Below are positions 8,148 through 17,418 of a stretch of DNA of 64,000 nucleotides, piece by piece (within the stretch, counting starts at the first letter, position 1; each line of letters starts with the position of its first letter). The DNA is from an uncultured Alphaproteobacteria bacterium (lineage in GTDB: Bacteria; Pseudomonadota; Alphaproteobacteria; Caulobacterales; Caulobacteraceae), in the NCBI GenBank assembly GCA_903822175.1, contig CAIJOB010000040.1, positions 1 through 64,000 on the forward strand. Direction: 5' to 3'. Below the pieces are notes generated by a model. It saw nothing but the letters and a program-made list of their open reading frames with translations, did not search any database and was not told the origin of the DNA. The translations under genes were made by a program, and so were the position numbers.

Positions 8148-9158
8148 ATGACCGTCCGCGTCGCCATCAATGGTTTCGGCCGCATCGGCAGGCTGGTCCT
8201 GCGTTCGATCGTCGAACATGGCCGCACGGACATCGAGGTCGTGGCGATCAACGACCTGGGCCCCGTCGAGACCAACGCCCACCTGCTGCGCTACGACAGC
8301 GTCCATGGTCGATTCCCCGGCACGGTGACCACCGGCGAGGACTGGATCGACGCCGGCATGGGCAAGATCAAGGTCACCGCGATCCGCGACCCCAAGGACC
8401 TGTCGCACAAGGACCTGAAGGTCGACATCGCCCTGGAATGCACGGGCCTGTTCACCGCCCGCGACAAGGCCGCCGCCCACCTCGACGCCGGCGCCAAGCG
8501 GGTGATCATCAGCGCGCCCGGCGAAAACGCCGACAAGACCATCGTCATGGGCGTCAACGACCAGACGCTCACCGCCGACGACCTGGTGATCTCCAACGGC
8601 TCCTGCACCACCAACTGCCTGGCCCCGGTGGCGCATGTGCTGCAGAGCCTCTGCGGCATCGAGCGTGGCTACATGACCACGATCCACTCCTACACTGGCG
8701 ACCAGCCGACGCTGGATACGATGCACAAGGACCTCTACCGCGCCCGCGCCGCGGCCATGTCGATGATCCCGACCTCGACCGGCGCGGCCAAGGCGCTGGG
8801 CCTGGTGATCCCGGAATTGAAGGGCAAGCTCGACGGCTCCTCGATCCGCGTGCCGACCCCCAACGTTTCGGTGGTCGACCTGAACTTCGTGCCGACCCGC
8901 AAGGTCACGGTCGAAGAGATCAACGCGGCGATGGAAAAGGCCGCCGCCTCGGGATCGCTGAAGGGCATCCTGGCGGTGACCAAGGAGCCGCTGGTCAGCC
9001 ACGACTTCAACCACGTCGACGCCTCCTCCACCGTCGCCCTGCCACAGACCCAGATGGTCGACGGGGGCCTGGGCCGCGTGCTCAGCTGGTACGACAACGA
9101 GTGGGGCTTCTCGACCCGGATGGCTGACATCACCGCCGCCGTCGCCAAGTTCCTCTAG
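8148..9158 (+). CDS. gap: Glyceraldehyde-3-phosphate dehydrogenase, type I
   Basis: A 336-aa glycolytic/gluconeogenic enzyme. It shows the NAD-binding start [15 protein letters not shown], the catalytic cysteine in [17 protein letters not shown] (about residue 154), the phosphate-binding STGAAKALG and the C-terminal [11 protein letters not shown]. Upstream AGGAG precedes the ATG by 10 bp. The pgk gene follows after 8 bp and fba after pgk, so the three lower-glycolysis genes form one operon. Confidence 0.97.
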   Translation: MTVRVAINGFGRIGRLVLRSIVEHGRTDIEVVAINDLGPVETNAHLLRYDSVHGRFPGTVTTGEDWIDAGMGKIKVTAIRDPKDLSHKDLKVDIALECTGLFTARDKAAAHLDAGAKRVIISAPGENADKTIVMGVNDQTLTADDLVISNGSCTTNCLAPVAHVLQSLCGIERGYMTTIHSYTGDQPTLDTMHKDLYRARAAAMSMIPTSTGAAKALGLVIPELKGKLDGSSIRVPTPNVSVVDLNFVPTRKVTVEEINAAMEKAAASGSLKGILAVTKEPLVSHDFNHVDASSTVALPQTQMVDGGLGRVLSWYDNEWGFSTRMADITAAVAKFL

Positions 9159-9166
9159 GCCGCCCC

Positions 9167-10357
9167 GTGGCCTTCCGGACGCTCGATCAGGCCGACCTGC
9201 AAGGCAAGCGCGCCCTGGTCCGCGTGGACTTCAACGTCCCCATGGAAGACGGCAAGGTCACCGACGACACCCGGCTCCGGGCGGCCAAGCCCACGGTCGA
9301 CGAACTGCGCAAGGGCGGCGCCAAGGTGATCCTGCTCGCCCACTTCGACCGCCCCAAGGGCAAGGTCGTGCCGTCCATGAGCCTCAAGCCAATCGTCGAG
9401 CCGCTGTCGAAGGTGCTGGGCGTGCCCGTCGCCTTCGCGGCCGATTGCATCGGGCCCAAGGCCCGCGAGGCGGTGAACGCCATGCAGCCGGGCGATGTCC
9501 TGCTCCTAGAAAACGTCCGCTTCCACGAGGGCGAGGAGAAGAACGACCGCAAGTTCGCCGACGCGCTGGCCGCTAACGGCGACATCTACGTCAACGACGC
9601 CTTCTCCGCCGCCCACCGCGCGCACGCCTCGACCGAGGCGCTGGCCCACCGCCTGCCGGCCTATGCGGGCGAACAGATGCGGCTGGAGCTCGACGCGCTC
9701 GACCGGGCGCTGGGCAATCCTGAGCGGCCGGTCCTTGGCATCGTCGGCGGTTCCAAGGTCTCCACCAAGCTCGACCTCCTGCGCCACCTGGTGACCAAGC
9801 TCGACAAGCTCGCCATCGGCGGCGGCATGGCCAACACTTTCCTCTACGCCCAGGGCCACGACGTCGGCGCCTCCTATTGCGAGAAGGACCTGGCCGACAC
9901 CGCCCGCGAGGTGATCCGTCTGGCCGGCCAGAACAACTGCAAGCTCTTCCTGCCGCTGGACGTGGTGGTCGCCGAGAAGATGGCGCCCGGCGCGCCGGCC
10001 CGCGTGCGCGATCCCGGCTCCATCGACGACGACGAGCGCATCCTCGACGCAGGCCCCGAGACCGTCGAGCGCCTGTGCCGGGCCATGGCCAACTCCAAGA
10101 CCCTGGTCTGGAACGGTCCGTTGGGCGTTTTCGAGATCCCGCCCTTCGACAAGGGCACCATGGAAGCGGCCCGCTACGCGGCGAAACTGGCGAAGGAAGG
10201 GAAGCTGGTGGCGGTGGCCGGCGGCGGTGATACCGTGGCCGCTCTGAACGCGGCGGGCGTGACGGACGACTTCACCTTCGTCTCGACGGCCGGCGGCGCG
10301 TTCCTTGAATGGATGGAAGGCAAGACGCTGCCCGGCGTGGCGGCCCTCCTTAATTAG
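9167..10357 (+). CDS. pgk: Phosphoglycerate kinase
   Basis: A 396-aa monomeric kinase that interconverts 1,3-bisphosphoglycerate and 3-phosphoglycerate with ADP/ATP. Family motifs: [13 protein letters not shown] at the N-terminus, the substrate arginine/histidine region [23 protein letters not shown] at the domain hinge and [12 protein letters not shown] near the C-terminus. It starts at GTG 9167, eight bases after gap. Second gene of the gap-pgk-fba operon. Confidence 0.97.
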   Translation: MAFRTLDQADLQGKRALVRVDFNVPMEDGKVTDDTRLRAAKPTVDELRKGGAKVILLAHFDRPKGKVVPSMSLKPIVEPLSKVLGVPVAFAADCIGPKAREAVNAMQPGDVLLLENVRFHEGEEKNDRKFADALAANGDIYVNDAFSAAHRAHASTEALAHRLPAYAGEQMRLELDALDRALGNPERPVLGIVGGSKVSTKLDLLRHLVTKLDKLAIGGGMANTFLYAQGHDVGASYCEKDLADTAREVIRLAGQNNCKLFLPLDVVVAEKMAPGAPARVRDPGSIDDDERILDAGPETVERLCRAMANSKTLVWNGPLGVFEIPPFDKGTMEAARYAAKLAKEGKLVAVAGGGDTVAALNAAGVTDDFTFVSTAGGAFLEWMEGKTLPGVAALLN

Positions 10358-10390
10358 GGTCAAAATGGCCCGATAAGAGCAAAAAGACCC

Positions 10391-11476
10391 ATGGCCCGTA
10401 TCACTCTGCGACAGCTTCTCGATCACGCCGCCGAGCACAGCTATGGCGTGCCGGCCTTCAACATCAACAACATGGAACAGGGCCTGGCGATCATGGAGGC
10501 GGCCGACGCGGTGGACGCGCCGGTGATCATCCAAGCGAGCCGCGGGGCTCGCTCCTACGCCAACGACATCGTGCTCAAGCACCTGATCGACGCCCTGGCG
10601 GAGATGTATCCGCACATCCCGATCTGCATGCACCAGGACCACGGGAACAACGAGGCGACCTGCGCCACCGCGATCCAGTTCGGCTTCACCAGCGTGATGA
10701 TGGATGGCTCGCTGAAGGGCGACGGCAAGACGCCCGCCGACTACGACTACAACGTCAACGTCACCAAGGCCGTCTGCGACATGGCCCACTGGGTCGGCGC
10801 ATCCGTCGAGGGCGAGCTCGGCATTCTGGGCAGCCTGGAGACCGGCGAGGGCGAGAAGGAAGACGGCCACGGGTTCGAGGGCAAGCTCGACCATTCCCAG
10901 CTGCTCACCGACCCCGACCAGGCCGTCGAGTTCGTGAAAGCCACCCAGGTCGACGCGCTCGCCATCGCCATGGGCACCAGCCACGGCGCCTATAAGTTCA
11001 CCCGCAAGCCGGACGGCGACGTCCTGGCCATGAACGTGATCGAGGAGATCCACCAGCGCCTGCCCAACACCCACCTGGTGATGCACGGCTCATCCTCGGT
11101 GCCGCAGGACCTGCAGGACATCATCAATCAGTACGGCGGCGAGATGCCCCAGACCTGGGGCGTGCCGGTGGAAGAGATCCAGCGCGGCATCAAGCACGGC
11201 GTGCGCAAGATCAACATCGACACCGACAATCGCATGGCCATGACCGGCGCGATCCGGAAGGTGTTCGCCGAAAACCCCGGCGAGTTCGATCCGCGCAAAT
11301 ATCTGAAGCCCGCCATGGACGCGATGCGCGTGGTGGTCCGCCAGCGCTTCGAGGAATTCGGCACGGCCGGTTGGGCCAGCAAGATCACGCCCCTGCCGAT
11401 GACGGTCATGGCCAAGCGCTATGCGTCGGGGGAACTGGCCGCCAAAATCGGCCTGACCCGCCACGCCGCGGAATAG
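10391..11476 (+). CDS. fba: Class II fructose-1,6-bisphosphate aldolase
   Basis: A 361-aa zinc-dependent aldolase. Zinc/substrate residues are visible in [14 protein letters not shown] (around residue 80), [10 protein letters not shown] (about 140), SHGAYKF and [10 protein letters not shown] (about 230), followed by [14 protein letters not shown]. The long Calvin-cycle-type subgroup fits the 361-aa length and the [14 protein letters not shown] segment. It lies 33 bp after pgk; that spacer is AT-richer and contains no strong hairpin, so read-through from gap-pgk is likely. Confidence 0.95.
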   Translation: MARITLRQLLDHAAEHSYGVPAFNINNMEQGLAIMEAADAVDAPVIIQASRGARSYANDIVLKHLIDALAEMYPHIPICMHQDHGNNEATCATAIQFGFTSVMMDGSLKGDGKTPADYDYNVNVTKAVCDMAHWVGASVEGELGILGSLETGEGEKEDGHGFEGKLDHSQLLTDPDQAVEFVKATQVDALAIAMGTSHGAYKFTRKPDGDVLAMNVIEEIHQRLPNTHLVMHGSSSVPQDLQDIINQYGGEMPQTWGVPVEEIQRGIKHGVRKINIDTDNRMAMTGAIRKVFAENPGEFDPRKYLKPAMDAMRVVVRQRFEEFGTAGWASKITPLPMTVMAKRYASGELAAKIGLTRHAAE

Positions 11477-11534
11477 CCCGCCAGAGAGCCCACAAGGGCA
11501 GGAACCGCGCGCGACCGGGGGAACTTGGTCGCAT

Positions 11535-11780
11535 ATGCGGAAGAATTACATCGTCTATGGTCTGGCCTTCGTCGGGCTCGCGGGCTTCGCGCTGTTCTGC
11601 GGCTGGGCCTTCTTCGCCGCCTCGAAGATCGGCGACGGCTGGCGCGGGCTTGGTCCCATCTGGCCCTATGTGGTCGGCGGCGTGGTCGTTACCGCGGCGC
11701 TGGCCGGATTCCTGATGTGGCTGGCCTTCTATTCAGCCAACCACGGCTACGACGACCGCATCGATCAGGATGACCTCTAG
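11535..11780 (+). CDS. Small two-helix membrane protein
   Basis: An 81-aa protein with two hydrophobic segments (YIVYGLAFVGLAGFALFCGW, about residues 5-25, and VVGGVVVTAALAGFLMWLAF, about 47-66) and an acidic tail (YDDRIDQDDL). I do not recognise the family. The stop lies 22 bp before the start of the cyclophilin gene, so the two may be co-expressed. No catalytic motif is visible. Confidence 0.7.
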   Translation: MRKNYIVYGLAFVGLAGFALFCGWAFFAASKIGDGWRGLGPIWPYVVGGVVVTAALAGFLMWLAFYSANHGYDDRIDQDDL

Positions 11781-11802
11781 AGCCGACCGTGAGGCGCCCT
11801 TG

Positions 11803-12678
11803 ATGAAGTTCGCTCCCTTAGCCCTGGCCCTGCTGGCCCTGCCCGCCTTCGCCGCGCCGAAGCCGACCCCGGCGCTGGCCGACATCCTGGCCGCCGCGCC
11901 GGCCTCAGACTGGCGGTCCATCGCCCAGGACCGGCTGCTCTATCTTGAGACGCCGAGAGGGCGCGTGCTGATCGAAATGGCGCCGGACTTCGCACCCAAC
12001 CACGTCGACAACATCAAGCGCCTGATCGCCGCCGGCTTCTTCGATCATGTCGCCATCGTCCGCGCTCAGGACAATTTCGTCGTCCAGTGGGGCGTGCCGG
12101 ACGCGGACCCGAAGCCATCCCTGGGCTCGGCGAAGGCGAAGCTGCCGGGCGAGTTCACCCGACCTGCCAAGGGCCTGGCCTTCAGTCCCCTGCCCGACCG
12201 CGACGCCTATGCGCCCCAGACCGGGTTCGCGGCCGGCTTTCCGGCGGCGCGAGACCTCAAGACCGGCCGAGCCTGGCTGGTCCATTGCTACGGGACCGTG
12301 GCGGTCGCCCGCGACAACGCCCCGGACACCGGCAACGGCGGCGAGCTCTACGCGGCGATCGGGCCGGCGCGGCGCCTCGACCGCAACCTCACGGTCGTCG
12401 GCCGGGTGGTCGAGGGCATGGAATATCTGGCCGTCCAGCCGCGGGGCCACGGGCCCAATGGCTTTCTGAAGCCCGCCGATGTCGTGCCCTTGCGCATGCG
12501 GCTGGGCAGCGACCTGCCCGCGGCCGAGCAGGTCTCGCTGCAGGCGCTGCGCACCGACGGCGCCACCTTCGCCCGCGTGGCCGATGCGCGGCGCCACCGC
12601 CACGACGCCTTCTATGCGGTGGCGCAGGGCGGCGTGGATGTCTGCGACCTGCCCGTGCCGGTCCGACCGCAGCCCTGA
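11803..12678 (+). CDS. Periplasmic cyclophilin-type peptidyl-prolyl isomerase
   Basis: A 291-aa exported protein. The ATG at 11803 gives a signal peptide (MKFAPLALALLALPAFAAPK); longer forms add a charged extension and are less likely. The cyclophilin core follows: TPRGRVLIEMAPDFAPNHVDNIKRLI, then FFDHVAIVRAQDNFVVQWG, and later VHCYGTVAVARDNAPDTGNGGELYAAIG. It contains an insertion compared with compact bacterial cyclophilins and a C-terminal extension ending in a Pro-rich tail. It likely assists folding of exported proteins. Confidence 0.85.
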   Translation: MKFAPLALALLALPAFAAPKPTPALADILAAAPASDWRSIAQDRLLYLETPRGRVLIEMAPDFAPNHVDNIKRLIAAGFFDHVAIVRAQDNFVVQWGVPDADPKPSLGSAKAKLPGEFTRPAKGLAFSPLPDRDAYAPQTGFAAGFPAARDLKTGRAWLVHCYGTVAVARDNAPDTGNGGELYAAIGPARRLDRNLTVVGRVVEGMEYLAVQPRGHGPNGFLKPADVVPLRMRLGSDLPAAEQVSLQALRTDGATFARVADARRHRHDAFYAVAQGGVDVCDLPVPVRPQP

Positions 12679-12687
12679 CGCCGAGCC

Positions 12688-14343
12688 TTAGTCCTCGATC
12701 CGGGCGCCGTTCATCTCTTTCACGAACAGCAGGCCGATCACAAAGGTCGCCGCCGCCACGGTCACCGGGAACCAGAGGCCGAAGTAGATGTTGCCGCTGG
12801 CCACGACCATGGCGAAGGCGGTGGGGGTCAGGAAGCCGCCGAACCAGCCGTTGCCGATGTGATAGGGCAGCGACATGGAGGTGTAGCGGATGCGCGCCGG
12901 GAACATCTCCACCAGCGCCGCGGCGATGGGCCCATAGACCATGGTCACATAGATCCCCAACAGCCAAAGCCAGAAGACGGTCAGGGGGATGTTCATCTTC
13001 GCGGGATCGGCCTTGGCCGGGTAGCCCGCGGTCTTCAGGTCCGCGGCCAGCGTCTTGGTCCAGGCGCCCTTCTGCTTCTTCAGGTCGGCGGCCGGCAACC
13101 CCTTGCCGGCGAAGCTCGGCAGGCTGACGGCGCCGATCTTCACCACCGCCACCGAACCCGCCGGCGCGGCCTGGTTCACATAACCGACGCCCGCGTTGGC
13201 CAGCGTCGACTTGGCGATGTCGCAGGAGGACGCGAAGGTCTGCTTGCCCACCGGATCGAGCTGGAAAGCGCAGTCGGCCGGATCGGCCACCACGGTCACC
13301 GGGGCGGACGCGCTGGCCGCGGCGAGCGCCGGGTTGGCCGACGCGGTGATCGCCTTGAAGATCGGGAAGTAGGTGAGCGCGGCCAGCAGGCAGCCAGCCA
13401 GGATCACGGGCTTCCGGCCGATCTTGTCCGACAGCCAGCCGAACACCACGAAGAACGGCGTGGCGAGGAACAGGCCCCCGGCGACCAGCTCGTTGGTCAG
13501 CACGCCGTCGATCTTCAGGAATTTCTCGAGGAAGGTCAGGGCGTAGAACTGGCCGGTGTACCAGACCACCGCCTGGCCGGCGGTCATGCCCAGCAGCGCC
13601 AGGATCACCAGCTTCAGGTTCGGCCAGCGGGCGAAGCTCTCGGTCAGCGGCGCCTTGGAGGTCTTGCCCTCGGCGACCATCTGCTGGAACACCGGGCTCT
13701 CGTTGAGCCGCAGGCGGATCCACAGCGAGACCATCAACAACAGGGCCGAGACCAGGAACGGGATACGCCAGGCCCAGTCCTTGAAGGCGGCTTCGCCGAA
13801 CCGGGTGCGCGCCGCGATGATCACCACCAGGCTCAGCATCAGGCCGAAGGTCGCGGTGATCTGGATCCAGCTGGTGTAGAGGCCCCGCCTGCCCTCAGGC
13901 GCATGCTCCGCGACGTAGGTGGCCGCGCCGCCGTACTCGCCGCCCAGCGCCAGACCCTGGATCAGGCGCAGCGTGATCAGCGCCACCGGCGAGATCACGC
14001 CCCAGCTCGCGTAGCTGGGGAGCAGGCCCACCGAGAAGGTGGAGAGCCCCATCAGCACCATAGTGACCAGGAAGGTGTTCTTGCGGCCCCAGAGGTCACC
14101 CAGCCGGCCGAAGACGATGGCGCCGAAGGGCCGCACCGCGAAGCCCGCGGCGAAGGCCAGGAGCGCGAAGATGTAGCCCGTGCTGGCGTTGACGCCCGAG
14201 AAGAAGTGCTCGGTGATCACGCTCGCCAGCGAGCCGTAGAGGAAGAAATCGTACCACTCGAAGACCGTGCCCGCCGACGCCCCGGCGATGACCATGCCCG
14301 TCGAGGTGCGCGAAGGCGCCCCGGCGCCCGCTGCCGCTGTCAT
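12688..14343 (-). CDS. MFS transporter, metabolite:H+ symporter (ProP-like) type
   Basis: A 551-aa permease. The N-terminal half has MHS-family signatures: GTVFEWYDFFLYGSLASVI, RPFGAIVFGRLGDLWGRKNTF and the GLALGGEYGGAATYVAEHAPEGRRG motif; a second loop motif is FGWLSDKIGRKPVI. About 120 residues (roughly 330-450) form a non-hydrophobic insertion with two cysteines (ADCAF, SSCDI) between helices of the C-terminal half, making it longer than typical members of about 430-500 aa. Substrate is probably an organic acid or betaine-like solute, but the sequence does not decide it. Confidence 0.85.
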   Translation of the reverse strand: MTAAAGAGAPSRTSTGMVIAGASAGTVFEWYDFFLYGSLASVITEHFFSGVNASTGYIFALLAFAAGFAVRPFGAIVFGRLGDLWGRKNTFLVTMVLMGLSTFSVGLLPSYASWGVISPVALITLRLIQGLALGGEYGGAATYVAEHAPEGRRGLYTSWIQITATFGLMLSLVVIIAARTRFGEAAFKDWAWRIPFLVSALLLMVSLWIRLRLNESPVFQQMVAEGKTSKAPLTESFARWPNLKLVILALLGMTAGQAVVWYTGQFYALTFLEKFLKIDGVLTNELVAGGLFLATPFFVVFGWLSDKIGRKPVILAGCLLAALTYFPIFKAITASANPALAAASASAPVTVVADPADCAFQLDPVGKQTFASSCDIAKSTLANAGVGYVNQAAPAGSVAVVKIGAVSLPSFAGKGLPAADLKKQKGAWTKTLAADLKTAGYPAKADPAKMNIPLTVFWLWLLGIYVTMVYGPIAAALVEMFPARIRYTSMSLPYHIGNGWFGGFLTPTAFAMVVASGNIYFGLWFPVTVAAATFVIGLLFVKEMNGARIED

Positions 14344-14403
14344 TGTTCCGCTCCCGCCCGTCTTATCGTTGGCGGCGAGCCTATGGCGAAGGGTGACGGC
14401 CCG

Positions 14404-14961
14404 CTAGTGCGTCGTGTGGGTGTCACCGTTTCTTCGCGAAAGCCCTTCGCTCAGCACATTGGCGAAGCCGATCCAGCCGACGTAGGGCGCGACCAGGCTG
14501 GCCGAGGCAGCGTCCACCTGCCGCGCGCGCCAGACATAGGCGCCGGCGGTGCCGAAGGAGGCGATGGCGGTGGCCAGCTGGCCGCCAAGCTTCTTGGGCC
14601 CCAGCGCCATCCAGACCACGTTCAGCGCCTGCACCGCGCCCCACAGGGTCAGCGCCTGGGTGCGGGCCGCGCTCTTGGGGGCATTCCAAATGCGCAGGCC
14701 CGACAGGGTCAGGGCCATAAACAGCGGCGGCCAGAGTTTCGCGAAAACCTTGGAGCGCGGCTCGACCTCGACCACCACGGGCGCGTCGTAGTCGGAATAG
14801 ATCTCGTAGTCGTCCTCGGGTGGCGCGTTCAGCCGCGCCACCAGCGTTGAGATCGCCACCGCGCCCACCGTCAGGCCCAGACCGATCGCGATGTGCTGGG
14901 CTGAGCGGCCACGGCTGTTGGCGAGGCTGTCGACGGCGCCTCGGACGGGATTGGCTGGCAT
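14404..14961 (-). CDS. TspO/MBR-like membrane protein
   Basis: A 185-aa protein starting at ATG 14961, which is preceded by a GGAGG-type site. After a hydrophilic N-terminus and one membrane helix (HIAIGLGLTVGAVAISTLVA) come an acidic stretch and then four hydrophobic segments. The ALNVVWMALGPKK and VAPYVGWIGFANVLSEGL segments match the TspO pattern (LNxxW and PYxxWxxFANxLN). TspO proteins bind porphyrins and modulate stress responses; co-location with the bacterioferritin genes upstream on the same strand would fit a tetrapyrrole or iron role. Divergent, so moderate confidence. Confidence 0.55.
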   Translation of the reverse strand: MPANPVRGAVDSLANSRGRSAQHIAIGLGLTVGAVAISTLVARLNAPPEDDYEIYSDYDAPVVVEVEPRSKVFAKLWPPLFMALTLSGLRIWNAPKSAARTQALTLWGAVQALNVVWMALGPKKLGGQLATAIASFGTAGAYVWRARQVDAASASLVAPYVGWIGFANVLSEGLSRRNGDTHTTH

Positions 14962-15035
14962 GGTCGGTCCCACCTCCTTGGCGCCCTTGAAGGTCAAATC
15001 CGCGGGCGCGGCCAGAGTTCCGACGGGCGGCCGGC

Positions 15036-15518
15036 TCAGCTCTCGCCGACTTCGCCCATCGCGCTCTGCAGGTAGTTCTGTTCGCCCAGGCTGCGCAGCA
15101 GGGCAAGCTGGGTCTCGAGGAAATCGATATGTTCCTCGGTGTCGACCAGGATTTCGGTGAGGATTTCGCGGGAGACGTAGTCCTGGGCGTCCTCGCACTG
15201 CTTGATCCCGGGGATCAGGGTCGCGCGGCCGCCGGTCTCGACGGCGAGGTCGGCCGCCAGGGTCTCGCCGATGGTCTCGCCGATCGCCAGCTTGTTGAGG
15301 TCCTGCAGGTTGGGCAGGCCGTCGAGGAACAGGACGCGCTTGATCAGCTTGTCGGCGTGCTTCATCTCGCCGATCGACTCTTCGTAGGTGACCTTGCCGA
15401 GGGCCTTCAGGCCCCAGTTCTCGTAGATCCGCGCGTGCAGGAAGTACTGGTTGACCGCGGTCAGCTCGTTGGTGAGCACCTGGTTCAGCAGCCGGATGAT
15501 CGCCTTGTCGCCTTGCAT
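15036..15518 (-). CDS. bfr: Bacterioferritin
   Basis: A 160-aa four-helix-bundle iron-storage subunit. Ferroxidase ligands appear as LTNELTAVNQYFLHARI (Glu18 region), GEMKHADKLIKRVL (Glu51, Met52 and His54; Met52 is the haem ligand position), and EEHIDFLETQL (Glu127/His130 region). I start it at ATG 15518 (MQGDKAIIRL), preceded by GGAGCAGGCC. The ferredoxin gene bfd lies 110 bp upstream on the same strand, so iron storage and release genes are together. Confidence 0.95.
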   Translation of the reverse strand: MQGDKAIIRLLNQVLTNELTAVNQYFLHARIYENWGLKALGKVTYEESIGEMKHADKLIKRVLFLDGLPNLQDLNKLAIGETIGETLAADLAVETGGRATLIPGIKQCEDAQDYVSREILTEILVDTEEHIDFLETQLALLRSLGEQNYLQSAMGEVGES

Positions 15519-15628
15519 GGCCTGCTCCTCAAACGTGCGCGTATTTCGGCGAACCTCACGTCGGTCCAACGTGAAGTCAAAGCCTATGTTTACGAGTGAT
15601 TGGCGCTCTTATTCGCAGCGCAGCAAAG

Positions 15629-15814
15629 CTACTCGGCGGCGAAGCGCAGGGCTTCGCGTTCCTCGTCCAGCATCTTGCGCATGTCGCAGACGCAGCGGGC
15701 GCATTGGGCATGAGAATCGCAGGCCTTGAAGATCTGCGCCGGACGGCTGGCGCCGGCGGCGATGGCGGCGCGAACCTCGCGCTCCCGGATACCGTTGCAG
15801 TTGCAGACGTACAT
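15629..15814 (-). CDS. bfd: Bacterioferritin-associated ferredoxin
   Basis: A 61-aa [2Fe-2S] protein that reduces ferric iron inside bacterioferritin for release. The BFD-type cysteine pattern is visible: MYVCNCNGIREREV at the N-terminus and CARCVC at residues 38-43. ATG 15814 is chosen because it starts directly at the conserved MYVCxCxG; the frame stays open upstream across the regulatory region. It precedes bfr and diverges from the cytochrome bd operon. Confidence 0.9.
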   Translation of the reverse strand: MYVCNCNGIREREVRAAIAAGASRPAQIFKACDSHAQCARCVCDMRKMLDEEREALRFAAE

Positions 15815-15856
15815 GGCGCGCTCAGGCGTCTCCGACTTGTCCATCTCAGATAGCCA

Positions 15857-15885
15857 CTTGCGAACGCGTTTGCAAGTCATTCGCA
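15857..15885. promoter_or_regulatory. Candidate iron-responsive (Fur-type) operator
   Basis: Two overlapping palindromes lie 43-71 bp upstream of bfd. CTTGCGAACGCGTTTGCAAG (15857-15876) is symmetric except for one base pair, and TGCAAGTCATTCGCA (15871-15885) resembles alphaproteobacterial Fur/Irr-type boxes built on TGC-A/T-GCA. Placement between bfd and the oxidase genes suggests iron control. Which regulator binds is not known from sequence. Confidence 0.4.
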
Positions 15886-16014
15886 TCTTGAAGGTTTGGG
15901 AACAAACCTCACAAACTCCGCGAGTGCCTGTCGCGTGACGAAATAGCGGTGGCGTGCGTTGTATCTGTCGGGAGCCGCCTGTCCGCGATCCGCGGGCTAG
16001 CGCAGGACCGACCA

Positions 16015-17418
16015 ATGCACCTCGACGCGCTGTTGCTTTCGCGCCTGCAGTTCGCTTTCACGATCGCCTTCCACATCATCTTCCCGAGCTTCACGATCGG
16101 GCTGGCGAGCTTCCTGGCGGTGCTTGAAGGGCTGTGGCTCGCCACGAAGAACGAGGCGTTCAAGATCCTCTACCTCTTCTGGATCAAGATCTTCGCCATC
16201 TCCTTTGGCATGGGCGTCGTGACCGGTGTGGTGATGTCCTACGAGATCGGCACCAACTGGAGCGTCTTCTCCGCGGCGGCCGCGCCGGTGATCGGACCGC
16301 TCCTGGCCTTCGAGGTGCTGACCGCCTTTTTCCTCGAGGCGAGCTTCCTGGGCGTGATGCTGTTCGGCTGGAAGAAGGTCGGGCCGCGCCTGCACTTCAC
16401 CGCCACGGCGCTGGTGGCCTTCGGCACGGCGGTGTCGGCCTTCTGGATCATCTCAGCCAACAGCTGGATGCAACACCCGGCGGGCTATGTCCGGCTGGCC
16501 AGCGGCGCCTTGCGGGCTGTCGACTGGCTGGCGGTGATCTTTTCGCCGACCTTCCCGGTCCGGCTGCTGCACATGGTGCTGGCGGCCTATCTGACCACCG
16601 CGCTCGTGGTCGGCGCCGCCTCGGCCTGGCGCCTGCTCAAAGATCCCGACGAGGGCGAAAGCGGCCTGGCGCTGAAGATGGCCATCGGCATGTTCGCCAT
16701 CGTGGCCCCGCTGCAGCTCCTCGCCGGCGACATGTCGGGGAAGCTCGCGCTGCGCTACCAGCCCGCCAAGCTCGCCGCCATCGAGGCGTTCTGGGAGACC
16801 AGGAGCGGGCAAGCCTTCCATATCGTCGCCTGGCCCGATCGCGACACCGCGTCGAACCGCTGGGAGGTCTCGATTCCCCGGCTCGGCAGCCTGATCACCG
16901 CGGGCGACGCCAACGCTGAGATCAAGGGGCTCAAGGCCTTTGCGCCGCAGGACCGCCCGCCGGTGTTCCTGGTCTTCTGGGCCTTCCGGGTCATGGTCGG
17001 CCTGGGGGTCGCCATGATCGGCCTGGGGCTTTGGGGCGGCTTCCGCGTCTGGCGCGGCGGGCTGGCCGGTGACCGATGGTTCCTCAGGGCGACCGTCGCC
17101 ATGGGGCCGGCGGGGTTCGTGGCGGTGGTGGCGGGCTGGGTCGTGGCCGAGGTCGGCCGTCAGCCCTGGGTGATCTACGGCCTGCTAAGGACCACCGACG
17201 CCGTCTCACCGGTCACCCGGGGCGAGGTTTCGGTTTCACTGCTGGCCTTCATGACAATCTACGCCGTGATCTTCGGCGTGGGCGTCCTCTACATCCTGCG
17301 GCTGATGGGTGAGGGACCCCTGGCCCCTGTCGCGGCGCTGGGGACGGTGCGGCCGCCCGGTTACGCGCTCGGCGCGGCGCCCGGCGATCCGCCAACCGGC
17401 TCGGGGACGCGGTCATGA
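16015..17418 (+). CDS. cydA: Cytochrome bd-type quinol oxidase subunit I (CioA-like)
   Basis: A 467-aa membrane subunit carrying haems b558, b595 and d. It starts at ATG 16015 (MHLDALLLSRLQFAFT); the haem-ligand histidine is in FHIIFPSFTIGLA, the second in RLLHMVLAAYLTTA, and the C-terminal GRQPWVIYGLLRT motif is conserved. The short quinol loop and GRQPW place it in the CIO (cyanide-insensitive oxidase) group rather than the long-loop E. coli type. The stop overlaps the cydB start by 4 bp. High-affinity oxygen respiration. Confidence 0.93.
   Translation: MHLDALLLSRLQFAFTIAFHIIFPSFTIGLASFLAVLEGLWLATKNEAFKILYLFWIKIFAISFGMGVVTGVVMSYEIGTNWSVFSAAAAPVIGPLLAFEVLTAFFLEASFLGVMLFGWKKVGPRLHFTATALVAFGTAVSAFWIISANSWMQHPAGYVRLASGALRAVDWLAVIFSPTFPVRLLHMVLAAYLTTALVVGAASAWRLLKDPDEGESGLALKMAIGMFAIVAPLQLLAGDMSGKLALRYQPAKLAAIEAFWETRSGQAFHIVAWPDRDTASNRWEVSIPRLGSLITAGDANAEIKGLKAFAPQDRPPVFLVFWAFRVMVGLGVAMIGLGLWGGFRVWRGGLAGDRWFLRATVAMGPAGFVAVVAGWVVAEVGRQPWVIYGLLRTTDAVSPVTRGEVSVSLLAFMTIYAVIFGVGVLYILRLMGEGPLAPVAALGTVRPPGYALGAAPGDPPTGSGTRS

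Noticed and set aside
9506-11086. 526-aa minus-strand frame across pgk and fba
   Set aside because: Antisense to two conserved glycolytic genes and spanning their junction; composition is that of a shadow frame.
12859-14850. 663-aa plus-strand frame over the MFS and TspO-like genes
   Set aside because: Overlaps two oppositely oriented genes with clear membrane motifs; its sequence is Arg/Gln/His/Gly-rich without hydrophobic core patterns.
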